64,000 nt of DNA from Gordius sp. MW1 (GCA_964036665.1 OZ038530.1:5594501-5658500), one strand, 5' to 3'; shown: positions 32,585 through 47,037, counted from the first letter of the stretch. A program made the numbers and translations. Notes: a model not told the origin generated them from the letters alone.

Positions 32585-33117
32585 AACAAAATTCGAATCA
32601 CAATTTGGCCAATGGTCATTTTTTCATTAGTCAGTAGCCAGGACACGGCCAAAAAGTCATATGATCAATGGTATTAACAAGAACAATATATTAATTTAAT
32701 TTTAAAAAAAATTTGCCCTCTCCGGGTATAGAACCAGCAATTAAGAATTTGCCCTCGCCGGGATTCGAACCCACATCAGTGGAGGCAAAGGCTTTTGTAG
32801 GGGGGGGGGCACAGGGACCCATATTAGTAGAGGCATAGGCCCTTCAAGGGGATGGCATAGGGTAATTATCAATGTTAACCTAATATACCAATTCAAAAAA
32901 AGAAAAAAAAATTTCCGAATCACAATTTGGCCAATGGTCATTTTTTTCATTGGTTAGTAGCCAGGAGACGGTCATAAAGACATATTATCAATGTATTAAC
33001 AAGAACAATATATTGATTTAATTAAAAAAAACAAATTTGCCCTCTCCGGGTATCGAATCAGCGATTCAGAACGTTGGACGGACAACAAAAAGCGAGCCCA
33101 TAAATTGCATAGCAATT
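32585..33117 (+). mobile_element. Helitron-like composite repeat, short copy
   Basis: Two degenerate units with TTTGGCCAATGGTCATTTTT and CAGTAGCCAGGA, then the terminal GAGCCCATAAATTGCATAGC at 33088-33107. It includes GCCGGGATTCGAACCC near 32757, which resembles a tRNA B box on the minus strand. Compared with copies at 49.5 and 51.8 kb it lacks the 5' end and most units. Confidence 0.65.
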
Positions 33118-36100
33118 AAAAATCATACAGTCGACCCCTGTTTAAGACTTCAAACTTTAATTTTAGCTCAACTACATCCCAAACTAAGTAATTTATTTCA
33201 TACATTTGCATCTACCGCTAGGTAAACAATATCCTTGGTGATTATATATTTTCTCCCTAATAAGGTTCGTTTAAAATAATAGGCTTCACCAAAGATTATT
33301 AGAATTATAAAAAACTATCAATTAAAGCCTCCGCAAGGACATTGTATTGTTATCAGTTTAGAGGGTCATTGGTAGAATATTATATTTATGAAATACAGTT
33401 TGTAAAAATCTTATGATAATATTTTCTAATATATTGTAATAATGAGCCTTTTCGCCTTTGAATAAATAACATTATCGTCTTGTTGATGTCTCCTATAGAG
33501 CAACGTCTATTTGGCTCAACAGAAAACAAAAACCAATATAAACACAAAACTTTCAAATGCAAATTGATATCTAGAAATGTTCCTAGTTAATGCATTATAT
33601 TTGTCATTTTATGTAAAATATTTCTAAAATTAACATTATTAACATCAAGTAATAAGCAATAGCGGCACAATCGCCAAATCCTAGAGAACAAACGTTTGCA
33701 ATTGAGGTTTTAGATTAAATATAAGCTGGTAAAGAGGCTATAGTAATGTTATTACGACAGGGTATTTTTGGGTAATAGCATCACGCTTACTCGTATAACC
33801 GGGTGCGGGGAGGCAGGTGAAGAAGATGAGCGTCAATATAACTTGGGGGCCAAATGACATGATACCCTCGAAATGCTTCGTTTCGAAAGGCCAAATTTTG
33901 CGCATTTCGATATATCCCTTTATCTTAAGCTAGATTAGTCCAAAATTTTTGCTAATAATCTTTTATCCAATCGATGCGTAGGGTCTTAGGTCATCGTCAC
34001 GCACGTTCACGATAAGTTCTAAATAAATAGATAATGTTTAAGTAAACTAAAAATTATTATAAATAGGGTCATCCATTAAAAACATAAATGGAAGTGAGCA
34101 TGGGCGTAGCCAGGCTTAGGCACAAAGGGGCGGATGCCCCCCCCCCATAGATCTAAAAATTATATTTTTTAAATTATTATAATTGATGCACTCGATAGTT
34201 CCAATCATCGCCAATCCAAATTCAATATATGTGGCCATAGAAGATTTCAAGTGGGTTGGCTTATTATAATTAGGGAGCGGAGGTTTATTAAGAGGTCATG
34301 CAAAGTATAACTGACACGTGGAAGATCCTTTATTAACTATCAACCTAGTTTGTCGTCATAATTTACAATCTAATCAGGTTAACCACAAACAGTGGTATTA
34401 ATTTTTATAAATTTTCACAATGAAATATATAAATAAATTATAATTTAACATTAGCTTTTTCAAAACGTAGTAGCAGCAAATTTCGCACACTAAAGACAAT
34501 TTTAAACGAGTGCATGTTGTGGCGTTGCAACAAAGGGAAATAAATTTCACAAATACGTATCAATTTTGTTTCAATTCGTATATAATTTAAATTAAATTCC
34601 TTTGATTCGTTGTTGAAAGGCGAAAGGCAGGTAGTAGTGAGGAGTAAAATATCAAACGTGGATTTGAAGTAAGGGAATTAAGGAAATAAACTTTTAATTA
34701 AAAACATCTTTATAAGAGGGAGATGTGACAAGCTTATAAAAGAGTAAACATTTTGTTATAATAAAAAACATATAGAAAAAGGGTAAATTCGTCGTTCATT
34801 TTGATTTATATAATTTTATAATTGCTATTTTAAGCTCCCACAACCACAAAGTTTTATATTTGCCACTCCTAAAATAAGAATCCTTTACAGCAGCAAAAAC
34901 CTGTATAAGTTTCCACAGCAATTAATGAAAAATTACAAGTTGGACAGGACAGAACCAACCAAAGTGAGCTCTTATATTGCATAGCAATTAATACAAAATC
35001 GAATGTAGTATTACTCTCATCGAAAAATACCTACAAATAACGAAAACAGATGTAATAAATCAAATTTTAATATGAACTTTCATTTTTTGAATAACAATGA
35101 AGCTTATAAGATTTTGATAAATAAATGATAAGGTTACAAATCATGTGTGCCAAATTAAACGTGTTTCGCTATATTTTGGAACTGCGCAAATTATTGTGAT
35201 GACCAAATTAGGTTAATTTTTAAACAATAAATTATATTTACAATTTATAAGAATAAGAACTGTGATATATTTTTCATAGATTTATTTTCGGGAATGTAAG
35301 AGGGTGTTAAAAATAAATTATAATTATTATTATAAAGGACATCTTCATATTATATTTTTAACACCCTCTCACATTCCCGAAAATAAATCTTTGAAAAACA
35401 TTATTTCCGAGGGTAAATTTTTTTCTAAAAAATCATATAAATGTATGTTTTTTATTCGAAAGAGTTTTAAGCAGAGATGGTTGTCAAAAACTGTGAAAAG
35501 AGATATGGGGTTGGTGGGAATAAATTCATGAATTGAGGCGGTCGACAACATTTGGACGAAAAATATGCCCTAGGCAAAATGAAACGCATGTTACTGTTTA
35601 CCCAAAACTCAAATTTGCTATTCTAATTCACAAAAATTCATATTAAATCAAGACGTGGGCTGCGCTACGATGAAAGTTTCGAGGATCGCGAAATATCCAA
35701 GAGTTACTTAATTTTCGCCATTACATTATATAGTCATAGTGTGTGCATTTACCTTATATTCTTGAGACATTATATCTACGTCAAAATGTAAAAAATAAAG
35801 AATATACTTCGGCATGTCGGCAATTGAAAAAACTTGCACTAATATTCGTTTCTGAAAGAAAATGATTCAAATTCTTAAATATGTCAAAAGATTGATAAAA
35901 AAAATTGTTTTACAATGTCATAGAGAGATGAATACATCCATATAAAAAGAATATAAATGGACCCCCCCCCCCAAACGATGGCTCATACATTGCTGTCGCG
36001 TTGCAATGTAAATGAACAATTTGAAGGACAATCCCGCAATTTAAAATTTCAATGCATTATTTAGCCTGTTTTATGCGGCTAACAAATAATTAACAACAGC

Positions 36101-38308
36101 CATTTCATAAGAGGCCTGGGGATTTCTGTTCCTCGTTGCTCGGCTTATAACTTTGTTGTTATCGGCTAAACTAATTTTGCAAATAAAAGATTCATGTGAA
36201 TCATTACGAGGGAGGGATTCACACCAAAGGTCATGTTTAGCCTTGAAAAACACGCGGCATGAAGGAGTTTTTAGAATTATACCGTATATATTTAACACGC
36301 AACAAATATTTATGTCGCGTTGTGTACCCTTCTTCTCTGTAAAAATTACTGGGGCATACACTTTAAGTTGTCGTAGCGTAGTAGTTTAGTCGTAGCACAG
36401 CAATGAGTGTGCGACTACAATTTAAGATAATAGAGGTGAAAATGTAAAAGAGTGGGCAAGGCAAGGAGTAATAATAGTAGAGCTAGTATAAAAGAGAGAG
36501 ATGGACAAAACGATAAGTCTGCCTCCCTCCCTCCCACCCTCTCCCCTTTATTCTCACCCCCATGTCGCGTCTTTCACATTGGTGGGGCCCACAGCCATTT
36601 ATTTATGTAATAAAATAGTGGGGAAAATAAGTAATTTCGAATGCTGCTCCACCTCCTCCTAAAGTCATAAAACTTTGTGGAAAATTACACGGGATGATGG
36701 AATATATTTTACAAACAGGTCGAAAGGCATTGTAAGGAATACGGAGATGTGCTGTTTTAGCTAAATTCAATTCATTAAATTGGCATGTTTTTATACGTAA
36801 TAAGGATTAGATGTTTTAAACGCCGTTATAAAGTAAAAATTAAATAACCTAGCGATATATTAAACATAATCTTAAAAACAAAAAAAGGGAAATTACCGAA
36901 AAGTTAGAAAATTAAAAAAAAAATTCCGTAAGGTGCCATCTCTAAACGTAGCAACGATTAATTTTTGTGTTAATAAATGTATCATATCCAGAATTGACAG
37001 ATGTCGTAGGCGTGCAAATCCCTGCAGAATTCGTTAAAATTTATTTACCTTAGTTTCTAATCGGCTACTTAAGAAGGGGGGAGAGAAGTGAAGGAAGAAT
37101 CAAGTCGGGCCAAATTATTGATCTAGTAGGAAGGAGCAAGGCGAGGGAGAGAGGCATTGACATCGGAGAGATCTTATCAATTATTAACGAACATTCCAAT
37201 TCACTAATACATATATAAAATACCCGGCCCCAGAGCTGCAGCAATAGTCTTATCGCCAAACGGGTCAATTTTGCCCCGTCCCCCCTGAAGGACATACATA
37301 ACGAATTTTTTTGCCCCCCCCCCCAAATCCAAATTCTGCTCTTAATGCCTCTTAATACCACGACAAAGAGTTGTCAGCAACCAACTCCCTAGAGAAGGAG
37401 TTTGAGCAAACAAGTAAATTTTAAATTTATTGACGTTTCCAGTCTAAGTAATAATCAGGTTTTTGTCGTTTATTATTGATTCACATCATACGCCGTCCGT
37501 ATAAAAAGTAAGTAAGTAAACATGAAGTAACCACTTTAAAAAGCATTAAAAGGTATATTACCCCTTTTTCCATTTCTTTACAATAATACCCTATTTGAAC
37601 TGCTAATGTACCGTTAATTAGAACTTTACTTTCGTAGCACATTAAAAGCTTTACAGGTCGCACGCCAATTTTGAAAAATAGTTTAAACCCACGCCGTCGC
37701 CATCCATTATTAAGATATATCATAGATTGGTTGTCAAAGTGAAGTTGGCTTCTCTACAAAATAAAATATTACGATTTAAACCCAAAATTAATTTTCTATT
37801 TTGAAAAGTAGTGTGTGGAATAACTAAAAAACAATGTATTAAAATTATGATTATATAAAAAATGAGAAAATAGAGGTTGTCAATAAAGGATGATGTCATA
37901 TTTATTAGTCACTTTTCTGAGTAGCAAAGAGTTATAAAAATATTTATTTATACCCAAAAGAAGTATTTAAGAAAAAAATTTTCAATCTAAGTAATTTACT
38001 CTTTCTTATTATGAATCTTTTTAAATTTTATATTAAAACCTAAGTTATTCATTCTTTAAAATATATTCACATAACCTCTACAAATTGTATTTTTTTGTAT
38101 TATCTATGTTCAAGGATTGAACAGTAAAACTCTAGAACATTCTAGTTGGACATGGGGGCGTTACCCAAAAAAATATATTACAAAAGTAGAATTTTGTCCA
38201 CCCCTACCCGAATCATTTATAAACTTTTTGCCTTCACCCTAATTTTAAATCCTGGCTATGCCATGGGTTTAAAAACAGGGCCATTCGTAAGCAACTTATC
38301 ACACATAT
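33118..38308. other. Gene-free region
   Basis: About 5.2 kb without a supported gene. It contains a foldback element (35278-35390), simple sequence rich in CTCCCTCC near 36520, and fragments of the GGGCGTAGCCAGG MITE family near 34104, 37310 and 38240. Remaining open frames are under 100 codons with no recognisable domain. Confidence 0.55.
35278..35390. mobile_element. Foldback element: 38-bp perfect or near-perfect arms, 37-bp loop
   Basis: Left arm 35278-35315 begins AGATTTATTTTCGGGAATGT and right arm 35353-35390 is its inverse, ending CCCGAAAATAAATCT; they differ at about one position. The transcript or single strand would form a long hairpin. A degenerate left arm recurs near 54481-54516 (ACCGGGAATTGTCGAGGGTG), so this is a dispersed family. 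Confidence 0.8.
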
Positions 38309-41101
38309 TAATTGCTATGCAATTTATGGGATCGTTTTTTGGTGTCCGTCGTCCGTCGTCCGTTACCCTATCTATTTGCATTGGGTATATTAGGTTATCG
38401 CTTTTTTAAATTAATGGATGAGAAAGAGGTGCCCCACCCCTCATCTCTATCTCCCTCGCTGTGTTATTTTTTAAATTAATGCATAAGAGGTGCCCCACCC
38501 CTCATCTCTATCTCCCTCGGTGTGTTATATATAAGATTTGTTAAATTATCTATTATATAATAAACATAGATAAAAGTTGTGCTATGCAATTTAACTAGTT
38601 ATATAATAAACATAAATAAAAGTTGTTTACTTTTAATTGCTATGCAATTTAACTAGTTTTGGTTATATAATAAATATAGATAAAAGTTGTTTACTTTTAA
38701 TGCTATGCAATTTAACTAGTTATAAATAAACATAAATAAAAGTTGTTTACTTTTTAATTGCTATGCAATTTAACTAGTTTTGGGGTTGGAATCCCGGAGT
38801 TTTTTTTGACTCTTATGATTGTTCTTGTTACTATCATTGATAATAAGAATTTTTGGCCGTCCGCTGGCTGCTGACCAATGAAAAAAATGACCATTGGCCA
38901 AAATGTGAATCGAAATTATTTTTTTCGTTTTTTTTGACTACTATAATTGTTCCTGTTTCTACCATTGCTATTATGACTTTTTGGCCGTCCGCTGGCTGCT
39001 GACCAATGTTATATAATAAACATAAATAAAAGTTGTTTACTTTTAATTGCTATGCAATTTAACTAGTTTTTGGGTTAGAATCCCGGAGTTTTTTTTGACT
39101 TTTATGATTGTTCTTGTTACTATCATTGATAATAAGACTTTTTGGCCGTCCGTTGGCTGCTGACCAATGAAAAAAATGACCATTGGCCAAAATGTGAATC
39201 CGAGTTTATTTTTTCGTTTTTTTTGACTATTATGATTGTTCCTGTTACTACCATTGCTATTATGACTTTTTGGCCGTCCGCTGGCTCCTGACCGATGGAA
39301 AAAATGACCATTGGCCAAAATGTGAATCGAAATTATTTTTTTCGTTTTTTTTGACTATTATGATTGTTCCTGTTCCTACCATTGCTATTATGACTTTTTG
39401 GCCGTCCGCTGGCTGCTGACCAATGGAATAAAATGACCATTGGCCAAAATGTGATTCGAAAACTTTTATTTTGTTTTTTTTGACTATTATGAATTTATAT
39501 CCACTTTTATTTGTGTCCTGGCTGCTGACCAATGGAAAAAAATGACCATTGGCCAAAATGTGATTCGAAAATTTTTTTTTCGTTTTTTTTACTCTTGTGA
39601 ATTTATATCCACTTTTACCGTGTGCTGGCTGCTGACCAATGGAAAAAAATGACCATTGGCCAAAATGTGAATCCGAGTTTATTTTTTCGTTTTTTTTGAC
39701 TATTATGATTGTTCCTGTTACTACCATTGCTATTATGACTTTTTGGCCGTCCGCTGGCTCCTGACCGATGGAAAAAATGACCATTGGCCAAAATGTGATT
39801 CGAAATTTTTTTTTTTCGTTTTTTTTGACTTATGAATTTATATCCACTTTTACCGTGTCCTGGCTGCTTACCAATGAAAAAAATGACCATTGGCCAAATT
39901 TTATATATAACCTAAAAATTTATTATAGATGGTCTAACAGACAGCCAACTATGTAATATATATTTTTAACCTTATAAATGCATATATATTTTTTTATTGG
40001 GTTAATATATTTCATTTAATTAGATTGTGATTTCATAGAAAACCTAAAAAGTAATATTTAAAAAAATAATATAGGTATTAGATTCTAATTTACGATAAAA
40101 TATATCGATAGAAACTAACACAAAATTCGAAACCTCCTTCAAAGGTATAAGCATAGCCCGTTATTTCTAATTAAATTGAATCTACTATTAAACTCAGACA
40201 CGAATTGTACTTTATTAGATGGCGCGCGTAAGTTTATATAATTAGTAAAATTTTTCTACGTGTCATAGATATTACACCGCACGTGTGGCAGGGAAATGTC
40301 CGATATTTTTAAAATGAAAAGGTATTTTAGGAATCTGAAAAGGTTATTTTACCCCCGGCCGCCCTGGGCACCTACGGGTAAAGTTTCGAGCGAATCGGGC
40401 TGGTAGTTTAAGAATTTAGCCCTTTTTTAAAACTAAAAAAAAACTTTTTTTTTAATTTTTTTTTTACATTAAATTAATATTTTGTTTTTGTTAATACCAT
40501 TGATAATATGACTTTTTGACCGTCCGCTGGCTACTGACCGACGAAATATATTGATTTTCTAAACATAAAACACAACTTTATTATTTCATCATCTATATAA
40601 ATAACATAATAACTTCTACTATTTTAAAGCCAGCATGGTATAGTGGTTATAGCGCCGGCTTGTGAACTGGAGGTGTGGGGTTCAAGTCAGGGAGGGGACA
40701 AATTTTTTTTTAAATTTTTTTAAATTAAATTAATATTTGTTCATGTTAATACCAATGATAATATGAATTTTTGACCGTCCGCTGGCTACTGACCAATAAA
40801 AAAATGACCATTGGCCAAATAAATCGAAATTTTTTTTCGTTTTTGAATTGGTTAACATTGATAATTACCCTATGTCCTCCCCTACAAGGGCCTATAACTA
40901 ATTAACTAATTATTTTGCATCTAATACCCCCTATAGGCATTCTCGCCCCTTCCCACCTTTCTCGCCCATAAATTGCATAGCAAATATGCTACGTTTATAC
41001 GGAGTATAGAAGAGTTCCCCCTTCCCCTCTTCCCTTCCCCTCTTCCCTTCCCCTACTCCCCTTCCCTTCTCCCCCTTCCCACGAGGGCCGAAGGCCCGAG
41101 T
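38309..41101 (-). mobile_element. Helitron-like composite element, large inverted copy (2.8 kb)
   Basis: Same element as at 49521 and 51774, in reverse orientation. It runs from AATTGCTATGCAATTTATGG (38310) through direct repeats of AGTTGTTTACTTTTAATTGC, an array of hairpin units (TGACCAATG…CATTGGCC, about 38,870-39,900 and 40,500-40,820), to CCCTTCCC-rich sequence and the hairpin GGGCCGAAGGCCC near 41086-41098. Reading frames up to 174 codons in it are products of the minisatellite, not genes. No Rep or helicase is encoded, so it is non-autonomous. Confidence 0.75.
40629..40695 (+). repeat. tRNA-like sequence (His-like anticodon), degenerate
   Basis: TGGTATAGTGGTTATAGCG resembles the A box, GGGTTCAAGTCAGG the B box, and TTGTGAA would place a GTG anticodon. 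The acceptor and T stems do not pair, so it is not a working tRNA; it is probably a tRNA-derived insertion within the composite element. Confidence 0.4.
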
Positions 41102-43078
41102 TTATTATTTTATATATATATTAGAATATACATTAATACCAATAAAATATCACAACTTTTTACTTACAAAATTATCATTTTGCCCACCACTAGATAATAC
41201 TTTGACCGCCCCATCTCCCTTTAAAATAAATCCTTGCAACGATCACATCCTCTGCATCAAAGCCACCATTGCCCTAGCCAAGGGAAGGGGGGCAAGGAGG
41301 GGCCGGCTGCCTCCTCTAAATCCAAAAAAATTGTTGATTTATTAAATTACGGCTAAAATTTGAAAAAATGTTCATTTTGCCCCTCCCTAAATCGTTATTA
41401 CCCCCCCCCCCCCTCTAATTCCAATGCTGGCTACGCTACGCCCATGCCAATACATATTAATATTTTGGTCTATCAATGATAGGCAACGAATAAAAAAATT
41501 AATAAAGTTCGGTTGCAAACTCGCCTTCGACACTAAAATAGCTCAAATCGGGGTCCCCCAGGATTTATTTTATTACAATTCGTGAGAGGATACAAAAGGT
41601 TATATATTAATATGTAATAACGGTTGCGCCAAAAGGTAATTTTCATCCTAAAATACCTCTATATAAATAATAAAGTTGGTACGAGAACGGAATGCTAAAT
41701 GGGATTAACGGCAGACGTAGGCATCCTAAAGCAAGAAGGAATTCAAACAGGGTGCTATGACTCATGGACAAATAATAATTACTTACACATGGAATACATT
41801 TGATTCAGAAATTTTATGAGAAAACTTGTTACCTCGTATCGTATTTGTAATGGAATATATGTAACAACAATGTAAAAAATCCTTTATAGGAATATTTAAG
41901 AAGACTTATTTCATAATATTAATAATTATATTTCGGTAACAATTTGTCCTTCCTCCTCCTCCTCAACGATGGGATATTATCATATCAAGAAGCGACGATA
42001 TGAGAGAGATAGACAAAAAACAAAGACCGGGCAATGGATTGTTATATCACAAAATAATACGTGACATCGATGGTGCTGTGGTGTATGATGATAATGGCAG
42101 AGGTGCTGGCTGCTGGACTTTTTATTTACGACGACGCATATTATTTTATTTATATATACGTCATAAAAATCCGATAGTCCGCGTCTGTAGTAGCGTTTAA
42201 GTTATGTTATGCTAGCCGACATGGAGATATAACCCCGTGAAAAACCCAGCGTAAAAAGCTAAAAATTGGGGTTAATTTCCATCTATATTTTAAAAAAATT
42301 TCTGCAAAATTTATTAAAAGGGGAATTACGCACGAACATTCCCCTTCTAATTTATTAACACAAGCGGAGACAAAATTCAAAATGAGGCACCATTTTTTGC
42401 TGATGAGCTAATTTAAACAAATATATATTCCGGAACGAACTTAATTTGGGTAGTAGGGAGGGGCAAAATGATAATTATTCCTGACTATAGCTATATTTAT
42501 ATTAAATTTTAAGGATTTTTGGGGGTCTGCCCTCCCTACCCTAGAGGATCTGCCTTCCCTACCTCGCCCTGGTTACGCCCATGAATTTTGCCATTCACTA
42601 CAGTTAGCTTCGGAGATAAATAAACTACAGGTTGGCAACTATAAATGACTCATTTATAAAATGCGTACGATGGTGTTGATACTACTCATATTATAGTATA
42701 GCCATGAGTAGGTCTCCCTTCATTCATATCACACACATATCATGAACGTCCATCCATAGCATAGGAGAGGCAACAAACAAAAGGTAAAAAAATAAAAGGG
42801 GAGAGGATAAACAATAAGTATGGTGGGATGGCTTAGCTGATGATACTACAGATAATATAATAAACGATATCAAAGGACACTCTAACATGAGTCTTGCATG
42901 GATCCGATTTTCAATATAAAATTGGTTTATAAGGAATGGATTTAAGGTCTATAAATTGACACTCTATATAGAAGAGCGAGAAATAAATAAAATTTAAAAA
43001 AAGGTATATTTAACATACAGTCCACCGCAATACAACTTGCCCTAAAAAGCAGCGATGATCTGAAGATACAGAAATGCT
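41102..43078. other. Gene-free region
   Basis: No supported gene. CTGGCTACGC…CCCATG motifs near 41430-41455 and GGTTACGCCCATGAA near 42568 are ends of the same MITE family as 43079-43250. A stretch near 42000-42200 is open for 66 codons but has no domain. Confidence 0.5.
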
Positions 43079-43250
43079 CATGGGCGTAGCCAGGGGGAAG
43101 GGGGCGGCCGCCCCCCCCCCAAATGGCGAAAAAAAAAATTTCAATGCAAAAAGCCTTAAAAATTAAAAAAATTATGTTTCCCCCCCCCCTAATTGAAATT
43201 TTGAACGTTTTGCCCCCCCCCCCCCAATCCAAAACCTGGCTGCGCCCATG
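43079..43250. mobile_element. Complete MITE, GGGCGTAGCCAGG family (172 bp)
   Basis: Ends CATGGGCGTAGCCAGG and CCTGGCTGCGCCCATG are inverted repeats; flanks GAAATGCT (43071-43078) and GAAATGCC (43251-43258) form an 8-bp target duplication with one mismatch. The interior has three long poly-C runs. Fragments of the family recur throughout 30-44 kb. Confidence 0.85.
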
Positions 43251-46200
43251 GAAATGCCGTATTTTATACTCAATCCTAGTTAATAATGCCTACTATACTG
43301 AAAAATAATTGATAAGAGAAGTACAGGTTTCCAACTAGTCTAGCTCAGAAAAGTAAATATTACCTTCAAAGAGATCTTAATCTCCCTCCACAAATATCTT
43401 GCAAGTGCATGATTCCACAAACTAGCAACCCTGAAGAATGATAACAAAACTTAGAAAACAAAATATATTACCCTTAATTATTGTTATCGTTATCAATGGT
43501 AAACTTTACGATAAATCGGCGGGAAGCAAAGCGTTATAATATAAAATTAATGCTACATGTGAAATATATCTTTATTTATAACATTCCAAGCCAATTTTTT
43601 AAAAAGCACGATTAAAAATCTTCTGAAATAGTAAAAGCTTTTAAAATGTATTGCTACTTTAAAAAAATTAGTTTTTGTGTAAAAAGAGGTGCAAATTTTT
43701 GTTCATTTGTTAGGATTTCTAGATCCATTGCTTTGCCATAATCATGATAAAAAGGCTGGCTAAGCCCATGGTTTAAAGAAGAAATTTAATCCACATAAAT
43801 TACATACTTTTGTATGACCCTGCGATCGACACTTGTATGCACAATTGAGCAGACATACACGATATATTTGGATAGACAAACCACCACTAATTTTTATGAA
43901 CTATATTTTAAAGAGGGGACATTGGGGAGGTTCATAAATTTTTAATGAGATAATAGAGTCCGTTGTTTATGATAATAATCATCATTATAACCCAAAAGCT
44001 ATGAGGGAACGAGAGATTAATGGACCATAGATGATAATCAGTATTTTCGCATTATTTTAAAAGGTTTACGAATTAGGACTGAAACGGACGGATGTTGTTG
44101 GGTCAATTAGAGGGTAGTATGGTTAGAAGGGGTTGGCTAATATATAAGGTAAAATATAAAATTAATCGATACTTTCTTAAATCAATAGTAAATGAATTAT
44201 TGTCGCCTTATCGATTGCGACCGTGTCCCTAAAAATAATCAATAATAATGAAATACCTAAGAAGAGTTATTTAATTAGGCACGTTGAAGTGGCTATGTCG
44301 CAAGCATAGATAGATAGATATGTTCTATTTAAGCATTAGAAGAGTTATAATAAGTTTTGAAAGATACTTTGTGTTTTAAGGCTACTCTACATACTTTATA
44401 GAGAAGTCGGAGAGAGGGGAAATGGTCCCCCCCCCCGCCCCTGTTTACAAGGTTATTACTTAACTTTACACGGTTCCACAAGCCAAGAGCCTTTGAGCAG
44501 CCTACGTAATTAACCATTTTTATAGCAATCAAAAGGTCATTCCAGTCACAAACAGTTAAATAAAGCATTTGATAATCAATCTCATTGCTCTATGTACTAC
44601 ACGGAATAATATGGTTAAATTGTTATTCCATGCTGTTAAAGCTCTTTTAAAAGTAACTCATTAATAAATTAGAGAGGATCCGACACAAACACATGTTTAA
44701 AGGTTATCATCCAAAAACAATTTCAACTCAACCTATATATAACAATATAATTTTTTAATTCAATATCAACATTAGGTTCCCCAAATTATTTATTCAAATT
44801 TTATCAAAATATAACATTCTTTTTGATAAGGCCAACATGACACTTTTATGTAAATATTCCTGAAATTGTTTTGATAGCCTAACTAACCTAACTTCATATT
44901 TGACGGACAAAGGAAATTAGCATGCTAAAATCAATATTTTCTTTCCCACTCACAACAACTTTTATACACGCGTTTGTAAATTATTCATTACTTTTTGTAG
45001 TTTATTAACGAAACTATATAGGGGAAATTGAAAGAGCTCTCTCTCGACCCATTGTTTCTTAAACTTAATGACTTAAGGTTATGAAAACTAACTAAAATAT
45101 ATCCACTGGCTTGTTATCAAATAAAATGTATAATATTTGGACGTCGTCAAATAAAAAAATATGAATTGAATAAAAAAAATCATACTTTTGTATTAATGCA
45201 ATGTTTTATATATGATTAATCATAAAAAAATGTATTAAAAATATAGCAATTAACAAGCGTTTCTAATTGTCATGGATACTCAATAGGGTCAAACAAAATG
45301 TAATTAGAAAAAGAAATGCGATTCAAACTCGCGTATCGTCATACAAAATCAATAATTCTAATTTAATGATAAATCTTTGGTTAGACACATATATATCAAT
45401 AATATATCTATTAATATAGTTATGTTTGGTTAGTCTTACTATGGTTGTGACATAAATGTGATATAGAGGGGTGTTTGATCGATTTTTGTAGTGGTATTTA
45501 ATAAGTATAAAATGCAGAATTTTATATATGACTCACATTATATTCAAGTTAAATCATTAAAAGGGGTTTGCTTTTTCAAAAAACAAAAAATATAAGATAT
45601 ATAAAAAATAACTTCCATATGTGTGAGTCTCTAAAAAGCTAATTGTTTTTTAAATTACAATCTTAATATTAATATTTCAAAATTTCCTTAAGCAATTTAT
45701 ATTTTTTTTGATGGGTGTAGATGGGATTTGAATTAAAAGGGGGTAATGATATTTTAAGGAGAGCTCAAATGATTATTTTTCATTTTAGACTTGTTATCAA
45801 TTGATAAGGAGACAGCCAGATGTCCTTGGCTACACACATGCCTATATTCTAAGATAACTGCAATAAGATTTTAAAAAAACCTTATAGGCTATAAAACATT
45901 AGCTGTTACATAATAAAATGTCTAGAGTTACAAATAATATTTGTAGTATATAAAAAAATTGTCTAATTTCAGCCCAATTAAAAATATGCCTATATTAAAA
46001 AATTAAAATGGAAAATAAATTATTTCCTACATTACTTGAGCTATTTAAAAACAAAAGAAATATTCCATAATTATTTGCATAATTAACATTAGTTATTTAC
46101 CTGGAAATTTTGAATATGTAAGGTGCAAAAAAGCATGTAATTATATAACTCCTCCGAAAAAACATATTATAAATTAACGCTACAACAAGCTAGTCTATTA

Positions 46201-46459
46201 CATCTATTAACTAACTAAATATTAAATATTACAATCAACATTATTGCAAAAATTTAAAAAAATGTCACAATTAAAGTAAGCCGCTTTTACATAATTTTGC
46301 TGGTGGCTTTCAACACTAATTTCTTTTTCTCTAAATCTGCATAGATCATTATTTATTTTGTGTAGTTTTATATCGTGCTTTATTTTATAATTATATTTAG
46401 GCTTGTGTCATCCTCTTTTTTATTTTCTTGTAAAATTATCTTCTCATGTTCTTTTTGAA
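43251..46459. other. Gene-free region
   Basis: About 3.2 kb of A+T-rich DNA. GGCTGGCTAAGCCCATGG near 43757 is another end of the MITE family. No RNA gene or conserved frame was recognised. Confidence 0.5.
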
Positions 46460-47030
46460 GTAGTTCTCTCTATATGATCATTCCATCTTAGTATATTTGT
46501 TACGCGCTATGTTTTCATAGAAAATGTACACAGATTTCTCCTTATTTCTTCATTGCGTTCATGTTTTTTTCTCCTTATTTCTACATCCATCTAAGCATTA
46601 TCACCTCTATGAACGCTAGGCGTTGCTTTTCCCCTTTAAGAATAGCCCATAATTCCAAGCTATACAGGACTGTTGGATGCACGATGGATCTACACAGTGT
46701 ACCTTTAAATCTTGTTTGGATCTTATTGTAACACAGAACACCCGTTAAATAAATTTATAACCGGAATTTATTATTGCATGAATTTTTTTATCCATTCCAC
46801 CACCTGCTTTATATGTTAATAATATTTTAAGGAATCCACGCTTTAGTTCCCATTAGCCTATTGTAAGGGATGCACATTGCTGATTTTAATTTAGATTATG
46901 TCTTCATGTATTGTGTTTCTTTCAAATCACCCTGAGACCGTTTTCTTCTATTGCATTTATCCCTCTATTTAAAATATTCGTCGATTCTTGTTCACTTTTG
47001 GCACAGATGATTATATCGTCTGTAAAGTAT
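46460..47030 (-). pseudogene. LINE reverse transcriptase remnant
   Basis: The frame at 46922-47030 encodes KKYFTDDIIICAKSEQES and NAIEENGLRV, matching the catalytic FxDD (YADD-type) motif and following helix of non-LTR reverse transcriptases. Further along, broken frames resemble the thumb region (LCRSIVHPTVLYSLE, then KGEKQRLAFIEV…MLRWM). Many stops and frameshifts; no function is possible. Confidence 0.75.
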
Positions 47031-47037
47031 TTTTTCT

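Noticed and set aside
39260-39784. 174-codon ORF and similar long frames at 16061-16621, 50236-50466, 52643-52885
   Set aside because: They are translations of the hairpin minisatellite (GGCCAATGGTC… units), whose unit length happens to keep frames open; the same peptide recurs on every array and on both strands.
40629-40695. Functional tRNA-His gene
   Set aside because: A and B boxes and a GTG anticodon are visible, but acceptor and T stems do not pair.
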